NCBI RefSeq assembly: GCF_046480435.1
Contig: NZ_PKGC01000003.1
Origin: Limnospira platensis
GTDB lineage: Bacteria > Cyanobacteriota > Cyanobacteriia > Cyanobacteriales > Microcoleaceae
Length of the DNA: 64,000 nt
Strand: one strand, 5' to 3'
Position 1 is the stretch's first letter; the number at the start of each line of letters is the position of its first letter. Below, in pieces: positions 9,091-18,129 of this stretch. The notes below the pieces were generated by a model. That model did no database searches. It was given only the letters and a program-made list of their open reading frames with translations, and was not told where the DNA came from. A program made the translations under genes and the position numbers.

Positions 9091-11706
9091 TTAGAAGCGT
9101 TCACCAATACCGAAGTGGATCTGATTTCCGCCTTCATCATTAATCCCATAATCAATCCGAATTGGACCCAAAGGGGACTGAATGCGAACGCCACCACCGA
9201 AACCAATGCCACTTCCGGGTTTACCACGAATACCGCCAGGATTGCCTTGGACACTGCTTTGAGTCCCCAAAGCATGGGCAGCATCAACAAATAAAGCGCC
9301 GCCAATCAAAAAATTAGCGACAGAAAAGACTGGGAAGCGATACTCGACGGAACCCAAGACAAAACTACGGGCGGCTGCTAAAGCACCCTCACGCCAACCT
9401 CGGACAGTATTAGCACCCCCCAAGGGGAAGGCTTCATAGGGTGGGAAATCGCCCATAATTGTGCCAGCTTGAATATTGAAAGCTAAGGCTTGGGGCCCCC
9501 CCGGAACTAACTGTAAAAAATTGACGGGGATATAATGACTATAACTACCTCGGACGCGATTAAAAAATATACTCCCGGAACCTATGGGAATCGATTGTTC
9601 TGTTCCTAAGCGAAAAGCATAGCCACTGGTGGGAATTTGGCGATTATTACGGCGATCGGTAGCTAACCCAAACTGAACGGTAAATAAATCATCCTCGCCA
9701 GACTCACTAGCGGTGAGAAGTTTACCCTTCTCGTCGCGGGGGGTGATGCGCTCGCGGGAATCTGTTACCTGAGCGCGTTGATATTGAAAACCCAAGGAGG
9801 CGACCCAGTCGGGGTCAACAAAAGGATTTTCTGCAAACGGACGAGTAAAACTAATACCACCACCAGTCCGAATTACCCTAGGGCGGTCTTCATTAGGGAG
9901 TCTAACATCTTCGGAGCCTTCCTCAAAAACTAGAGAAATCCCACGGCGGCGAAAAGCATTGACGGTGTAGGAGGTGCGGTAAGGGTCTCCAGCAATCCAA
10001 GGGTCTGTAAAGCTCAGATCGACGAGTAAAACCTGTTCACCAACCTGTACTTCGGCGGCTAATTGGTGATTATTTCCGCCCAAGTTAGCTTCACGATAGC
10101 TCAGAGTTCCAAACAAACCGGTGGCGGAACTGAAACCACCCCCAAAGGCGACGGACCCAGTGCTACGTTCAATGACATTAACAATCATATTAGCCTGGGT
10201 GGGGTCTTCGGGGGAAGGTTCAAGCTGAAGTCGGACATCATCAAAAATGCCTAATCTGAATACTCTACCTAAGTCCTGTTGAATGGTTGCTTGGTTAAAG
10301 ACATCTCCGGGCTGTAACTGAATTTCACGGGTGATAATAAAGTCACGGGTGCGACCTGTAACGGGATTACCGTCAGGGTCGGTTGGGTCGCCATCAGCAT
10401 TGAGAAAACGAACTATAACCTGGGAAATTACGCCCTCAGCGACTCTTAAAGTGACTACGCCTTCTGTGGTAACATCTGGGGCGGCAATTACCTGGGCGAG
10501 TACATAGCCATTTTGTTGGTACCAGGTTTGGATATCTTCGATCGCCTCTTCAATGCGTCGGAGGTTGATAATTTGACCGAATTGACCCGCAAAACTAGCA
10601 TCAACGACCTCGGAGGGGAGAACCTGATCTCCTTCGATAATAACCTGCTGTAGGGGTGGGTTAGGTTCGACATCAAAAGTGACTCTCACTCCCAGGGGGG
10701 TATCTTCTGGGATAGCTCGAACGTTTCTAAATAGACCGGTGGCAAAAATGGCGTTAATATCTTGTTGGAGTTGGGAACGGGTAGCGGTGCGTCCTGGTTG
10801 AACTGCGATCGCCCCATAGACCACATCCACCAATTGGTCATTATCAGTTCCAGATACGAGAACTTCAGCAATTAGCACATCGGGTTCTCCTGGCTGGCCT
10901 GTTCCGGGGACTGATGGCGGTAGATTATTCTGGGCTAACTCCAGATTTTCCTGGGGTGTAGGGTCGTCGGCGCTGCAATATTCACACTCGTAGGCGATCG
11001 CCTGCATCAAATTAACCACCCACTGAGGCTCCCTAGACAGGTCTTGTGATGCCCTTACCCGGTTTTGACCTGAACCCACCTGAGACACAGCCGAAGGGGT
11101 CTGAGCGGTCAATAAATGGCTTTCGGTGGCACTATCTAAGTCTTGTGGAGAGTCAGGGTCAGGGAGGCTCAACTCTGAGCTGTTGTCAAAGTTAGCAATG
11201 GCTATTTGGTCTGGTGATGGCATCACATCAAAACTCGCCTGTTTCAACTCCTGCTTACCCAGAGAGGGTTCAAAAGGCGAATAGACTGGCGTGGGGGGAT
11301 TTTCCGACCCGGCTAGGGAGAATTTCACCTCTGTAGGCGCGGGTTCCTTCTGTGTCCCTGTAAGGGGGCCTGCGGACTCTAAAAGGCTATCATCGACCTT
11401 TTCCAGGGCGACTAATGGGGAAGTGACGGACCCAGGAAAGTCTGTCGGTCTCTGGTAGTCCTTATTTTTGAGTTGAAATAAGGGAAACTCCCCCATGTCC
11501 CGTTGGACATAAGGGATAGCGATCGCTTCTGAGTCCTGCAGATCATCGTTAGACTGATCAGAAACTGCCAAAGACCGTTGATAGTCCTTGAAAATCAGTG
11601 CAGGGGTTTTACCACTAGCAGAATTTGATAGCCCCAAAGTTGCTGAGGCTGCAAAACAGGCAACCCACAAAGAACAGAAGCCCATGTTATTGACATTCTT
11701 GGACAT
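9091..11706 (-). CDS. Omp85/BamA-family outer membrane assembly protein (Toc75-like)
   Basis: Outer-membrane beta-barrel of the Omp85 superfamily, 871 aa, which inserts barrel proteins into the outer membrane. It has a hydrophobic signal-like N-terminus (FCSLWVACFAASATLGL) and a long low-complexity Pro/Ser/Asp-rich stretch to about residue 270. POTRA-like repeats follow (VLVSGTDNDQLVDVVYGAI; QQVIIEGDQVLPSEVV; ITREIQLQPGDVFNQATI). The barrel includes the conserved FPLGGANTVRGWREG and GPIRIDYG, ending in IHFGIGERF with the expected terminal Phe. The long pre-POTRA region is typical of cyanobacterial homologues. It lies downstream of purC on the same strand, as I recall for Synechocystis slr1226-slr1227. 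An in-frame GTG at 11712 is an alternative to the ATG at 11706. Confidence 0.9.
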   Translation of the reverse strand: MSKNVNNMGFCSLWVACFAASATLGLSNSASGKTPALIFKDYQRSLAVSDQSNDDLQDSEAIAIPYVQRDMGEFPLFQLKNKDYQRPTDFPGSVTSPLVALEKVDDSLLESAGPLTGTQKEPAPTEVKFSLAGSENPPTPVYSPFEPSLGKQELKQASFDVMPSPDQIAIANFDNSSELSLPDPDSPQDLDSATESHLLTAQTPSAVSQVGSGQNRVRASQDLSREPQWVVNLMQAIAYECEYCSADDPTPQENLELAQNNLPPSVPGTGQPGEPDVLIAEVLVSGTDNDQLVDVVYGAIAVQPGRTATRSQLQQDINAIFATGLFRNVRAIPEDTPLGVRVTFDVEPNPPLQQVIIEGDQVLPSEVVDASFAGQFGQIINLRRIEEAIEDIQTWYQQNGYVLAQVIAAPDVTTEGVVTLRVAEGVISQVIVRFLNADGDPTDPDGNPVTGRTRDFIITREIQLQPGDVFNQATIQQDLGRVFRLGIFDDVRLQLEPSPEDPTQANMIVNVIERSTGSVAFGGGFSSATGLFGTLSYREANLGGNNHQLAAEVQVGEQVLLVDLSFTDPWIAGDPYRTSYTVNAFRRRGISLVFEEGSEDVRLPNEDRPRVIRTGGGISFTRPFAENPFVDPDWVASLGFQYQRAQVTDSRERITPRDEKGKLLTASESGEDDLFTVQFGLATDRRNNRQIPTSGYAFRLGTEQSIPIGSGSIFFNRVRGSYSHYIPVNFLQLVPGGPQALAFNIQAGTIMGDFPPYEAFPLGGANTVRGWREGALAAARSFVLGSVEYRFPVFSVANFLIGGALFVDAAHALGTQSSVQGNPGGIRGKPGSGIGFGGGVRIQSPLGPIRIDYGINDEGGNQIHFGIGERF

Positions 11707-11827
11707 CCACACACCAAATAATCAGCCATCGATAATGTTACAACCTCAGGGGGAAAAAATTACTTTTCCCGTCCCAGACACCTGACCCAATCCACAACTA
11801 TCAGGCATTTTGCCCAATTAAATTTAG

Positions 11828-12562
11828 TTAAATATGACTGAGAACCCTAGCCAATACTTGCTGATAAGCACTCTCAACATTTCCGAGGTCATTACGGAAG
11901 CGATCCTTATCCATCACCCGGAGGTTAGGGTCAGTTTCGGCTTGGTCCCAGAGGCGACAAGTATCAGGGCTAATCTCATCAGCCAATATCAATTGACCAT
12001 CAGAGGTCATCCCAAATTCCAGCTTAAAGTCTACCAGAGTGATGCCACATTGACTAAAAAAATCACTCAAAATCTGGTCAATCTGGCGGCTGAGGTCTTC
12101 AATAGATTTAAGCTGTTCTTCGCTGGCTAAATTCATGGCCAAGAGGCGATCGCGAGTTAATAGAGGATCACCTAGCTGGTCATTTTTATAGCAAAATTCC
12201 ACCAAGGGGGGCTGCAAAACTGTTCCCAGGGGAATCCCCGTCTGTTTACACAGACTCCCCGCCGCGATATTACGGACAATCACTTCCACAGGAATAATAT
12301 CCACCCGTTTGATCCGCATTTCATTAGGACTAGGGGTATCAATGAAATGAGTGGGAATACCCGCCGCCTCTAGGAGTTTGAACAGATGACCAGACATGGT
12401 GTTATTAATTTCACCCTTCCCTGTAATCGTCCCCCGTTTCTGGGCGTTAAATGCTGTGGCATCATCCTTATAGTAAGCCAGCAAAACCTCTGGATCATCA
12501 GTGGTATAGACGATTTTGGCTTTCCCTTCATACAGTTGTTGGCGGTCAGAGATATCAGACAT
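11828..12562 (-). CDS. purC: Phosphoribosylaminoimidazole-succinocarboxamide synthase
   Basis: SAICAR synthetase, 244 aa, the usual length. It joins CAIR and aspartate with ATP hydrolysis in purine synthesis. The signatures are LYEGKAKIVYTTDDPEVLLA (N-terminal ATP-binding), KGEINNTMSGHLFKLLEAAG, VEVIVRNIAAGSLCKQTGI and LADEISPDTCRLWD (Mg/substrate binding). The ATG at 12562 is followed at once by the conserved YEGKAK motif. It lies between glgX (35 bp upstream) and the Omp85 gene (about 120 bp downstream), all on the minus strand, so a shared transcript is possible. Confidence 0.95.
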   Translation of the reverse strand: MSDISDRQQLYEGKAKIVYTTDDPEVLLAYYKDDATAFNAQKRGTITGKGEINNTMSGHLFKLLEAAGIPTHFIDTPSPNEMRIKRVDIIPVEVIVRNIAAGSLCKQTGIPLGTVLQPPLVEFCYKNDQLGDPLLTRDRLLAMNLASEEQLKSIEDLSRQIDQILSDFFSQCGITLVDFKLEFGMTSDGQLILADEISPDTCRLWDQAETDPNLRVMDKDRFRNDLGNVESAYQQVLARVLSHI

Positions 12563-12597
12563 ATAGCGCGATGGTTAAGTTAATATTTTGCTAAGTG

Positions 12598-14664
12598 CTA
12601 CCGGGACTGTGCCATCAGAATAACCGATGCGCGTCCCTGGACTCGATAGTGATTCCCTTGAATTGGGGGGGCTGTTTTCTCGGTACAGAAATCATTGGGG
12701 ACTGCTAAAGCTGTATCAACAATACGATACCACCGTTGACCTTTTGGGAGAATAGGTATCTCAAACAGGAGGGGTTCCCAATAAGAATTGAGCATAATAT
12801 GAAGATATTCCTGTTTTTCGGGATGTCGTAAACTAAAAGCAATACTGCGGGAATAATCTGCCCAATCTGGTTTATTTAAGCGTACCCCATGCCATGTAAT
12901 GCTAGGTAATTTACTATTGGGGTCCATCACTAAAATGGTTTCAATCCGAAAAATATGCAGTCTTTGGGTAAATCGGATCAGGTTTTTGACAAATCGCAAT
13001 AGTTCCGGGTGTTTCCCGACATCACTCCAGTTAAACCAACCTAACTCATTATCTTGACAATAGGCGTTATTATTTCCGTTTTGGGTGCGGCGGACTTCAT
13101 CCCCCATTAATAGCATGGTAGTTCCTTGGGAGACCAACAGAATTGTCCACAAGTTTTTGATTTGTTGATTGCGTAAGGCTTCGATATAAGTATCATCAGT
13201 TAAGCCTTCCACTCCACAATTCCAACTGCGATTATCATTGTGTCCGTCCCGGTTATTTTCACCATTGGCTTGATTCTGTTTCTGGTTATAGGAAACTAAA
13301 TCATTGAGGGTAAAGCCATCGTGACAGGTGATAAAGTTAATGCTACAATGAGGTTCGCGATCAGGTTTGGGGTAAATATCTGGACTCCCCATAATTCTAT
13401 AGGCTAGGCGCTGGATTTGTTTGGGTTCACTTTTGACAAAACTGCGAACATCATCCCGAAATTGTCCATTCCATTCGGTAAAGCGATCGCCTGCAAAAGA
13501 CCCCACCTCATAGAGTCCCCCAGCGTCCCAAGCCTCAGCAATTAGTTTGGCTCCCGCCAATACCGGGTCAGATTTAATAATCCATAAAATCGGCGCATCT
13601 TCCATGGGTGTACCATCACGATTTCGCGAAAAAATCGATGCCAAATCGAACCTAAAACCATCAACGTGCATCTCCGAAACCCAATAGCGGAGACTATCAA
13701 TAATCATTTGTCCCGCGATTTCATGGTTGGCTTTAATGGTATTTCCGCAGCCACTATAGTTGCTATAAAAGGACTTATCCTCCTCTTCCAGCATATAATA
13801 CATAGAATTGTCAATCCCCCTAAATGAGAGAGTCGGACCATTCTCATTTCCCTCGGCGGTGTGGTTATAAACCACATCTAAAATAACCTCAATACCCGCT
13901 TTATGAAGGGCTTTTACCATATCGCGAAATTCATCAACAGGTCCGAGGGGGTCGCGCCGAAAACTATACTGTCTATGGGGTGCGAAAAAGGAAACGGTAC
14001 TATAACCCCAGTAATTTTTTCGAGGGGGAACAGCATCTTGTTCATCAAATTGGTGAACTGGCATTAATTCTACTGCTGTGATTCCCAAGTCTTTTAGATA
14101 AGGTATCTTATCAATTAAGGCTGCATAAGTTCCTCGTTTAGACGGGGGAATACCTGAGTTGGGATGGCGGGTAAAACCGCCCACGTGCATCTCATAAATG
14201 ATGGTTTGAGAATAGGGTATTTCCAGACGCTTATCATCTTCCCAATCATAAGTTTTTGGGTCTACGACTACGGCTTTCATAGCCTTAGCACAGTTATCAC
14301 CACGTTTTGATGCAGCTTCCCGACTATAGTTTTCGGTATTAACTACAGCTTTAGCATAGGGGTCAAGCAGTACCTTATCCGAGTCAAACCTATAGCCCAA
14401 TTCTGGCTCAAACATTCCATAGGCGCGATATCCATAAATTTGCCCCGCCTTAATGCCTTTGACAAAAATATGCCAGTAGTAGAAAGTTTTATTATACTGA
14501 GGTTCAAACTTAATTATATGGCTAGGTTTGGCATCATCTGGGGCATCAAAAAACAGTAACTCTAAAGATGCACAAGTTTTGGAAAATAAGCAAAAATTGA
14601 CCCCATCAGGATAAACTGTAGCACCGAGGGGGAAACTCTGACCGCGCCCAATATCAGACTTCAT
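12598..14664 (-). CDS. glgX: Glycogen debranching enzyme (isoamylase type, GlgX)
   Basis: GH13 debranching enzyme, 688 aa, which hydrolyses alpha-1,6 branches of glycogen. An N-terminal CBM48 (about residues 8-100: GQSFPLGATVYPDGVNFCLF) precedes the (beta/alpha)8 barrel. The catalytic motifs are DVVYNHTAEGN, DGFRFDLAS (nucleophile Asp), LIAEAWDAGG (acid Glu) and FITCHDGFTLNDLV (transition-state His-Asp). The LMGDEVRRTQNGNNNAYCQD stretch is typical of GlgX and isoamylase. The start at 14664 precedes the conserved CBM48. It heads the minus-strand group glgX-purC-Omp85. Confidence 0.93.
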   Translation of the reverse strand: MKSDIGRGQSFPLGATVYPDGVNFCLFSKTCASLELLFFDAPDDAKPSHIIKFEPQYNKTFYYWHIFVKGIKAGQIYGYRAYGMFEPELGYRFDSDKVLLDPYAKAVVNTENYSREAASKRGDNCAKAMKAVVVDPKTYDWEDDKRLEIPYSQTIIYEMHVGGFTRHPNSGIPPSKRGTYAALIDKIPYLKDLGITAVELMPVHQFDEQDAVPPRKNYWGYSTVSFFAPHRQYSFRRDPLGPVDEFRDMVKALHKAGIEVILDVVYNHTAEGNENGPTLSFRGIDNSMYYMLEEEDKSFYSNYSGCGNTIKANHEIAGQMIIDSLRYWVSEMHVDGFRFDLASIFSRNRDGTPMEDAPILWIIKSDPVLAGAKLIAEAWDAGGLYEVGSFAGDRFTEWNGQFRDDVRSFVKSEPKQIQRLAYRIMGSPDIYPKPDREPHCSINFITCHDGFTLNDLVSYNQKQNQANGENNRDGHNDNRSWNCGVEGLTDDTYIEALRNQQIKNLWTILLVSQGTTMLLMGDEVRRTQNGNNNAYCQDNELGWFNWSDVGKHPELLRFVKNLIRFTQRLHIFRIETILVMDPNSKLPSITWHGVRLNKPDWADYSRSIAFSLRHPEKQEYLHIMLNSYWEPLLFEIPILPKGQRWYRIVDTALAVPNDFCTEKTAPPIQGNHYRVQGRASVILMAQSR

Positions 14665-15030
14665 TAATTAATCGACTCCTTTTCAAATCTTAGAGGTTTT
14701 AATATTCTCAGGTTAAATGCAAACCAACCGGAGACTGTTGAGGTGGGTCCTCAAAGGCTGTATGTAGCAACCAGGCTTTAATGGGAGAAATTGTTTCTCC
14801 TTGACTTGAGTTAGATTTGGGTGTTTCCTTAGTATGTTCAGTCTATGAGGGATGTCCCCTAGTTCCCAATCGAGGCGGCTATGGCCAAGATGTTGTCAAG
14901 AAATCCTTTAAGATTTTAGGCGATCGCGACACATTTCGCGACAGATTCACGGTAAAATTAGACGAGGCGAAACTGCTAAGTCTACCAACTCTGAAGTTCA
15001 GGGTTATCTCTTGAAAATGCTAACGAATGA
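14665..15030. other. 366-bp divergent intergenic region with one short hairpin
   Basis: This separates the divergent glgX and CHAT-FHA genes and should contain both promoters. A perfect 7-bp stem with a 3-nt loop (GGAGAAA, TTG, TTTCTCC) lies at 14784-14800, followed at once by a -35-like TTGACT (14801-14806). I could not find a convincing -10 at the right spacing. One HIP1-like site is present. A 65-codon open frame (14817-15014) shows no protein-like features. Confidence 0.4.
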
Positions 15031-16719
15031 ATGTCGCCGAATGAGACTCCGACCCTAAGTATTGCGATCGCCCGTCTGAATTCACCCACAGGCAACCACT
15101 TCGCCACCTGGGTGTTTAATTCTGTCAATGCCAGCGATTATGTCCACCATGATTGTATCTGGCCGGAATCTCTGTCACAATTATGGCAAGCCTGGTTAGA
15201 AATGTTTTCCCCAGATAGCTTACCCCTGGCGCTGAGTGAGTCGGCCATGGGTGAGCCATTGAGTCTAGCACCATTATCACCAGATCTGGAAACCAAACCC
15301 AGCTACAGCAGCCGACTAATGCAGCAATTGGGAATAGATTTATGGCAGTGGCTGTTTCAGGGACCAATTCAAAGCAGTTTCCACCGTTGTCAAGGACTAG
15401 CCCTAGGCCAAAAGTGTCCGCTGAGAATACGATTAGATGTGCGATCGCCTAATTTAATTCCCCTACCATGGGAAATTATGCAATCACAGCCGGGACAACC
15501 AGCCATCTCCCTAAGTCCCAGGCTGTTATTTAGTCGCACTACCTGTGATGTTCAACCATTAAGCGATCGCCCCCTAGTCCCAGCCCTAAACATCTTATTA
15601 GTTTTAGGTCATAACGACATCCCCCCATGTCAAACCCCAACAGCCACAAATTCCCATAGGCTGCAATTAGAAACGGAAGCCTCACAAATTGCCCAAGTTT
15701 TAGCCAACAGCACCGACCCAGGATCTGACTCATCAAGAAGCGATCGCCTTCCCTGTTTCATAAAAACACTAATCCAGCCCAGTGTAGCCCAACTAATTAC
15801 CGAACTAGAAACCCCCCAGCAACTAGGCCAGATACCCTATAACGTGATCTTCTATGCCGGTCATGGCTTCACGGGTCCTGATGGTGGTTTATTATTTCTA
15901 CAAGAGCAAACTACCATTAATGGTACAGAATTAGCTCAAGTTCTAGTGCGCTGTGGTATCACTCTGGCGGTATTTAATGCCTGCTGGAGTGCTGTCCCAG
16001 CCATGGAATTATCATCGACTCTACAAAACATCACTCTTCCCGCCATTCCCAGCAGCAGCTTGGCTAAAGTATTAATCCATCATGGAGTCCCAGTGGTTTT
16101 AGGAATGCGAGACTCCATTACCGACAGCGAAGCCCTCAGTTTTATTCAAACCTTTGCGAGAGCCTTATCAGAAAGGATGCCCATTGATCGGGCTGTAGCG
16201 ATCGCCAGACAACAGTTGCTGACCCTCTACAAATTCAACCAGCCAGCTTGGACTCTGCCCATATTATATATGCACCCTGAGTTTAATGGCTTGCTAGTCC
16301 CCACCGAGGAGGGTATTCGCACCCAACTACCCGCCAACTCACCCACCGCCCTAGGATATGATCTCCCCTGCGCTTATCTGAAACTCCAGGAAACTGAGGA
16401 AGTCACATCAAAAAGCTGGCTAATAGAAGCGGGACGGGTTCAAATAGGGCGATCGGAGCAAAATGATATTGTTTTGCATGAATCATGGATTTCTAATCAA
16501 CACGCTGAGATTTTCTGCCGCAATGGTAATGGGTCGCCCACAAATCAGCCCACCTACTTTCTGCGGGATTTCTCCCGCTACGGTACTCTAATTTGGGAGG
16601 AAAATAACCAGAAGTGGCAACGCATTCATCATCAAGAGGTACAACTTACATCGGGAACTAAGTTAAAATTTGGCAGTTCCCAGGGTCGGATTTGGGAATT
16701 TGTGATTGATAGCCTGTAG
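15031..16719 (+). CDS. CHAT-domain caspase-like protein with C-terminal FHA domain
   Basis: Predicted cysteine protease-like CHAT protein, 562 aa. The CHAT core (about residues 190-425) has the His motif FYAGHGF (His about 278) and the Cys motif VFNACWS (Cys about 318), so the catalytic dyad looks intact. A C-terminal FHA domain (about 450-560) shows VQIGRSEQNDIVL, SNQHAEIF and RYGTLIW, the pThr-binding loops. The N-terminal 180 residues are an uncharacterised region (GLALGQKCPLRIRLD, NLIPLPWEIM) common before cyanobacterial CHAT domains. No signal peptide or membrane segment is seen, so it is probably cytoplasmic. FHA suggests recruitment to a phosphorylated partner. A small unknown gene follows. 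The substrate is unknown. Confidence 0.85.
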   Translation: MSPNETPTLSIAIARLNSPTGNHFATWVFNSVNASDYVHHDCIWPESLSQLWQAWLEMFSPDSLPLALSESAMGEPLSLAPLSPDLETKPSYSSRLMQQLGIDLWQWLFQGPIQSSFHRCQGLALGQKCPLRIRLDVRSPNLIPLPWEIMQSQPGQPAISLSPRLLFSRTTCDVQPLSDRPLVPALNILLVLGHNDIPPCQTPTATNSHRLQLETEASQIAQVLANSTDPGSDSSRSDRLPCFIKTLIQPSVAQLITELETPQQLGQIPYNVIFYAGHGFTGPDGGLLFLQEQTTINGTELAQVLVRCGITLAVFNACWSAVPAMELSSTLQNITLPAIPSSSLAKVLIHHGVPVVLGMRDSITDSEALSFIQTFARALSERMPIDRAVAIARQQLLTLYKFNQPAWTLPILYMHPEFNGLLVPTEEGIRTQLPANSPTALGYDLPCAYLKLQETEEVTSKSWLIEAGRVQIGRSEQNDIVLHESWISNQHAEIFCRNGNGSPTNQPTYFLRDFSRYGTLIWEENNQKWQRIHHQEVQLTSGTKLKFGSSQGRIWEFVIDSL

Positions 16720-16856
16720 AACTATATCCTCAGAGAAGTTGCGGAATTGCTGCTCTCAGTTTTGTAGCTATGGGTGCGGGATAGTATCCCGAACAATTGT
16801 CCATTATCCGGCTATCCCGAACCTTGGATTATGCTGTCAACAAAGGATGTTGCTCA

Positions 16857-17474
16857 ATGACTAAACTTAATTGTCACAATGGCGAGACTGAATTGGATTT
16901 ATGGTCACTACTGTTAGATGACTCGGAAAATTCTGCCTATCCCTGGAGTCCTGAACAAGCAGAATCTTATGGATATTTTGAGGAGGCAGATCTAAACTTG
17001 TCTGTGTCAGAGTGTCTCAGTAACGATGATATAACTGAAAGATCCCAAGTCTTCTTTGAACATATAGAAAATCTTTGGCCGCCGATTTCTCTGTATCAAT
17101 TATTAGTTGAGAAATTGACACTTAATGGCGGGGTAACTCTTCTATCTCGTATCCCTGAAGATATACTTAGGGGAATATCTAAAGCAGCAGTTGTTCAGGA
17201 TCAGGCTTTCCAGAGTCTGGGTGAACAGCTTGTATTTTGTGTTAGTCAGATTCTACCTCAGTGGGACTCGGAAGATTTGCAGGTTCTCGCCCGTCCTATG
17301 GTTAATGCTATGCGCGGAAATGACAATCGCGCCCTAGAATCAATATTTACTAAAGTGGGTTCCCAAGAATGGCATGAACTCTCACAGGTAGAACAAGCTC
17401 GCTTGAGTTTGGCGATCGCTCATTATGCCCTCGCTTTAGCAACCACTACCGGAACTTCTGATCAGGAGAGTTAA
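16857..17474 (+). CDS. Hypothetical protein downstream of the CHAT-FHA gene
   Basis: Not recognised. This is a soluble 205-aa protein with an acidic N-terminal half (DLWSLLLDDSENSAYPWSPE) and a mainly helical C-terminal half (LVEKLTLNGGVTLLSRIPED, HELSQVEQARLSLAIAHYAL). No signal or membrane segment is seen. The frame extends upstream to a TTG at 16797. The ATG at 16857, preceded by AAAGGATG, is the better start. It begins 137 bp after the CHAT-FHA stop on the same strand and may be a cognate target or regulator, which is guilt by association only. Codon use looks like its neighbours. Confidence 0.6.
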   Translation: MTKLNCHNGETELDLWSLLLDDSENSAYPWSPEQAESYGYFEEADLNLSVSECLSNDDITERSQVFFEHIENLWPPISLYQLLVEKLTLNGGVTLLSRIPEDILRGISKAAVVQDQAFQSLGEQLVFCVSQILPQWDSEDLQVLARPMVNAMRGNDNRALESIFTKVGSQEWHELSQVEQARLSLAIAHYALALATTTGTSDQES

Positions 17475-17540
17475 TCAACTGTATTTATTTGATGTTTCAA
17501 AGACTGTTAACAATTGTGGCAATTTTAGGGAAAATATCTG

Positions 17541-17792
17541 CCCAAAAGTTGACGATATTATAGGGGTTATGGTATCATGGAAGAAATCGCACCAAAGGGG
17601 TTATTGTGTCTATACGCAAAAAAAGAGGCTATAACCCTGATTCTATCGTCCCCCAAAATATTATCTGGGCAAAAATTAAAATTCACGATGCACCCGTAGG
17701 GGCAGATTCTCCGACCATCTTCGCTCTCCACCAGATTATTTGTTGGTTCGCCCTTGGTGATACCTATTGACAAAAATAAGGTTTTGTGCATA
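17541..17792 (+). repeat. Dispersed non-coding repeat, copy 1 (same family as 46181-46400)
   Basis: Bases 17541-17693 align without gaps to the reverse complement of 46248-46400: 124 of 153 positions agree by eye. A second conserved block, 17762-17792, matches the reverse complement of 46183-46213, including ACCTATTGACAAAA and TGTGCATA. The unmatched segment between the blocks is longer here (68 bp) than in copy 2 (34 bp). Internal complementarity includes GACGATA (17551-17557) with TATCGTC (17644-17650) and GGGTTAT (17564-17570) with ATAACCC (17631-17637). Block 2 holds a promoter-like TTGACA (17767-17772), a 16-bp spacer and CATAAG. No frame is open in both copies, so it is probably non-coding. 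Confidence 0.75.
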
Positions 17793-18129
17793 AGAACTCA
17801 GGAAAGGGAACCGGGAAGGTAGGGGGTCAATCTGTTTTGGGTAAAATCGGGAAATATTGATAGGCTAATGAAAGCTGTAGTGGAGTGTTGATACACCAGG
17901 GGAAGATAAGTGTCTTTAAGTTATGGTTAATGGTGTCTGTAAATGTCACCAGAGGGCTGATAGAGACTAGAGGCTGCTCAGGCGATTGTTTAAGGATAAC
18001 AGACAACCATTAAGCACACAGGGAAGATATTTAGCGAGGGGTTAAGTCCCCGCTGCCTGAACACCTAAGAATCCCTGGCCTTTGTGGGCGGGAAATGTCA
18101 AAGAATAGCTGAGGGTAGAGTACGTGAAT
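17793..18129 (+). promoter_or_regulatory. Possible long 5' leader of the NDP-sugar pyrophosphorylase gene
   Basis: About 330 bp without a credible gene lie between the repeat and the start of the sugar-nucleotide gene. A stem-loop GCGAGGGG...TCCCCGC occurs at 18034-18053, with one bulged A. If the promoter-like end of the repeat is active, this stretch would be transcribed as a long leader. No known riboswitch class was recognised. Confidence 0.3.

Noticed and set aside
14817..15014. 65-codon frame between glgX and the CHAT gene
   Set aside because: No protein-like features and no ribosome binding site; it lies in a divergent promoter region.
17567..17791. 74-codon minus-strand frame within the dispersed repeat, and a 54-codon plus-strand frame beginning at about 17605
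   Set aside because: The homologous stretch in copy 2 has stops in the corresponding frames, so the repeat is treated as non-coding.
17793..18129. Known riboswitch in the NDP-sugar leader
   Set aside because: No recognisable class signature (cobalamin, glutamine, or other); only one short hairpin is clear.
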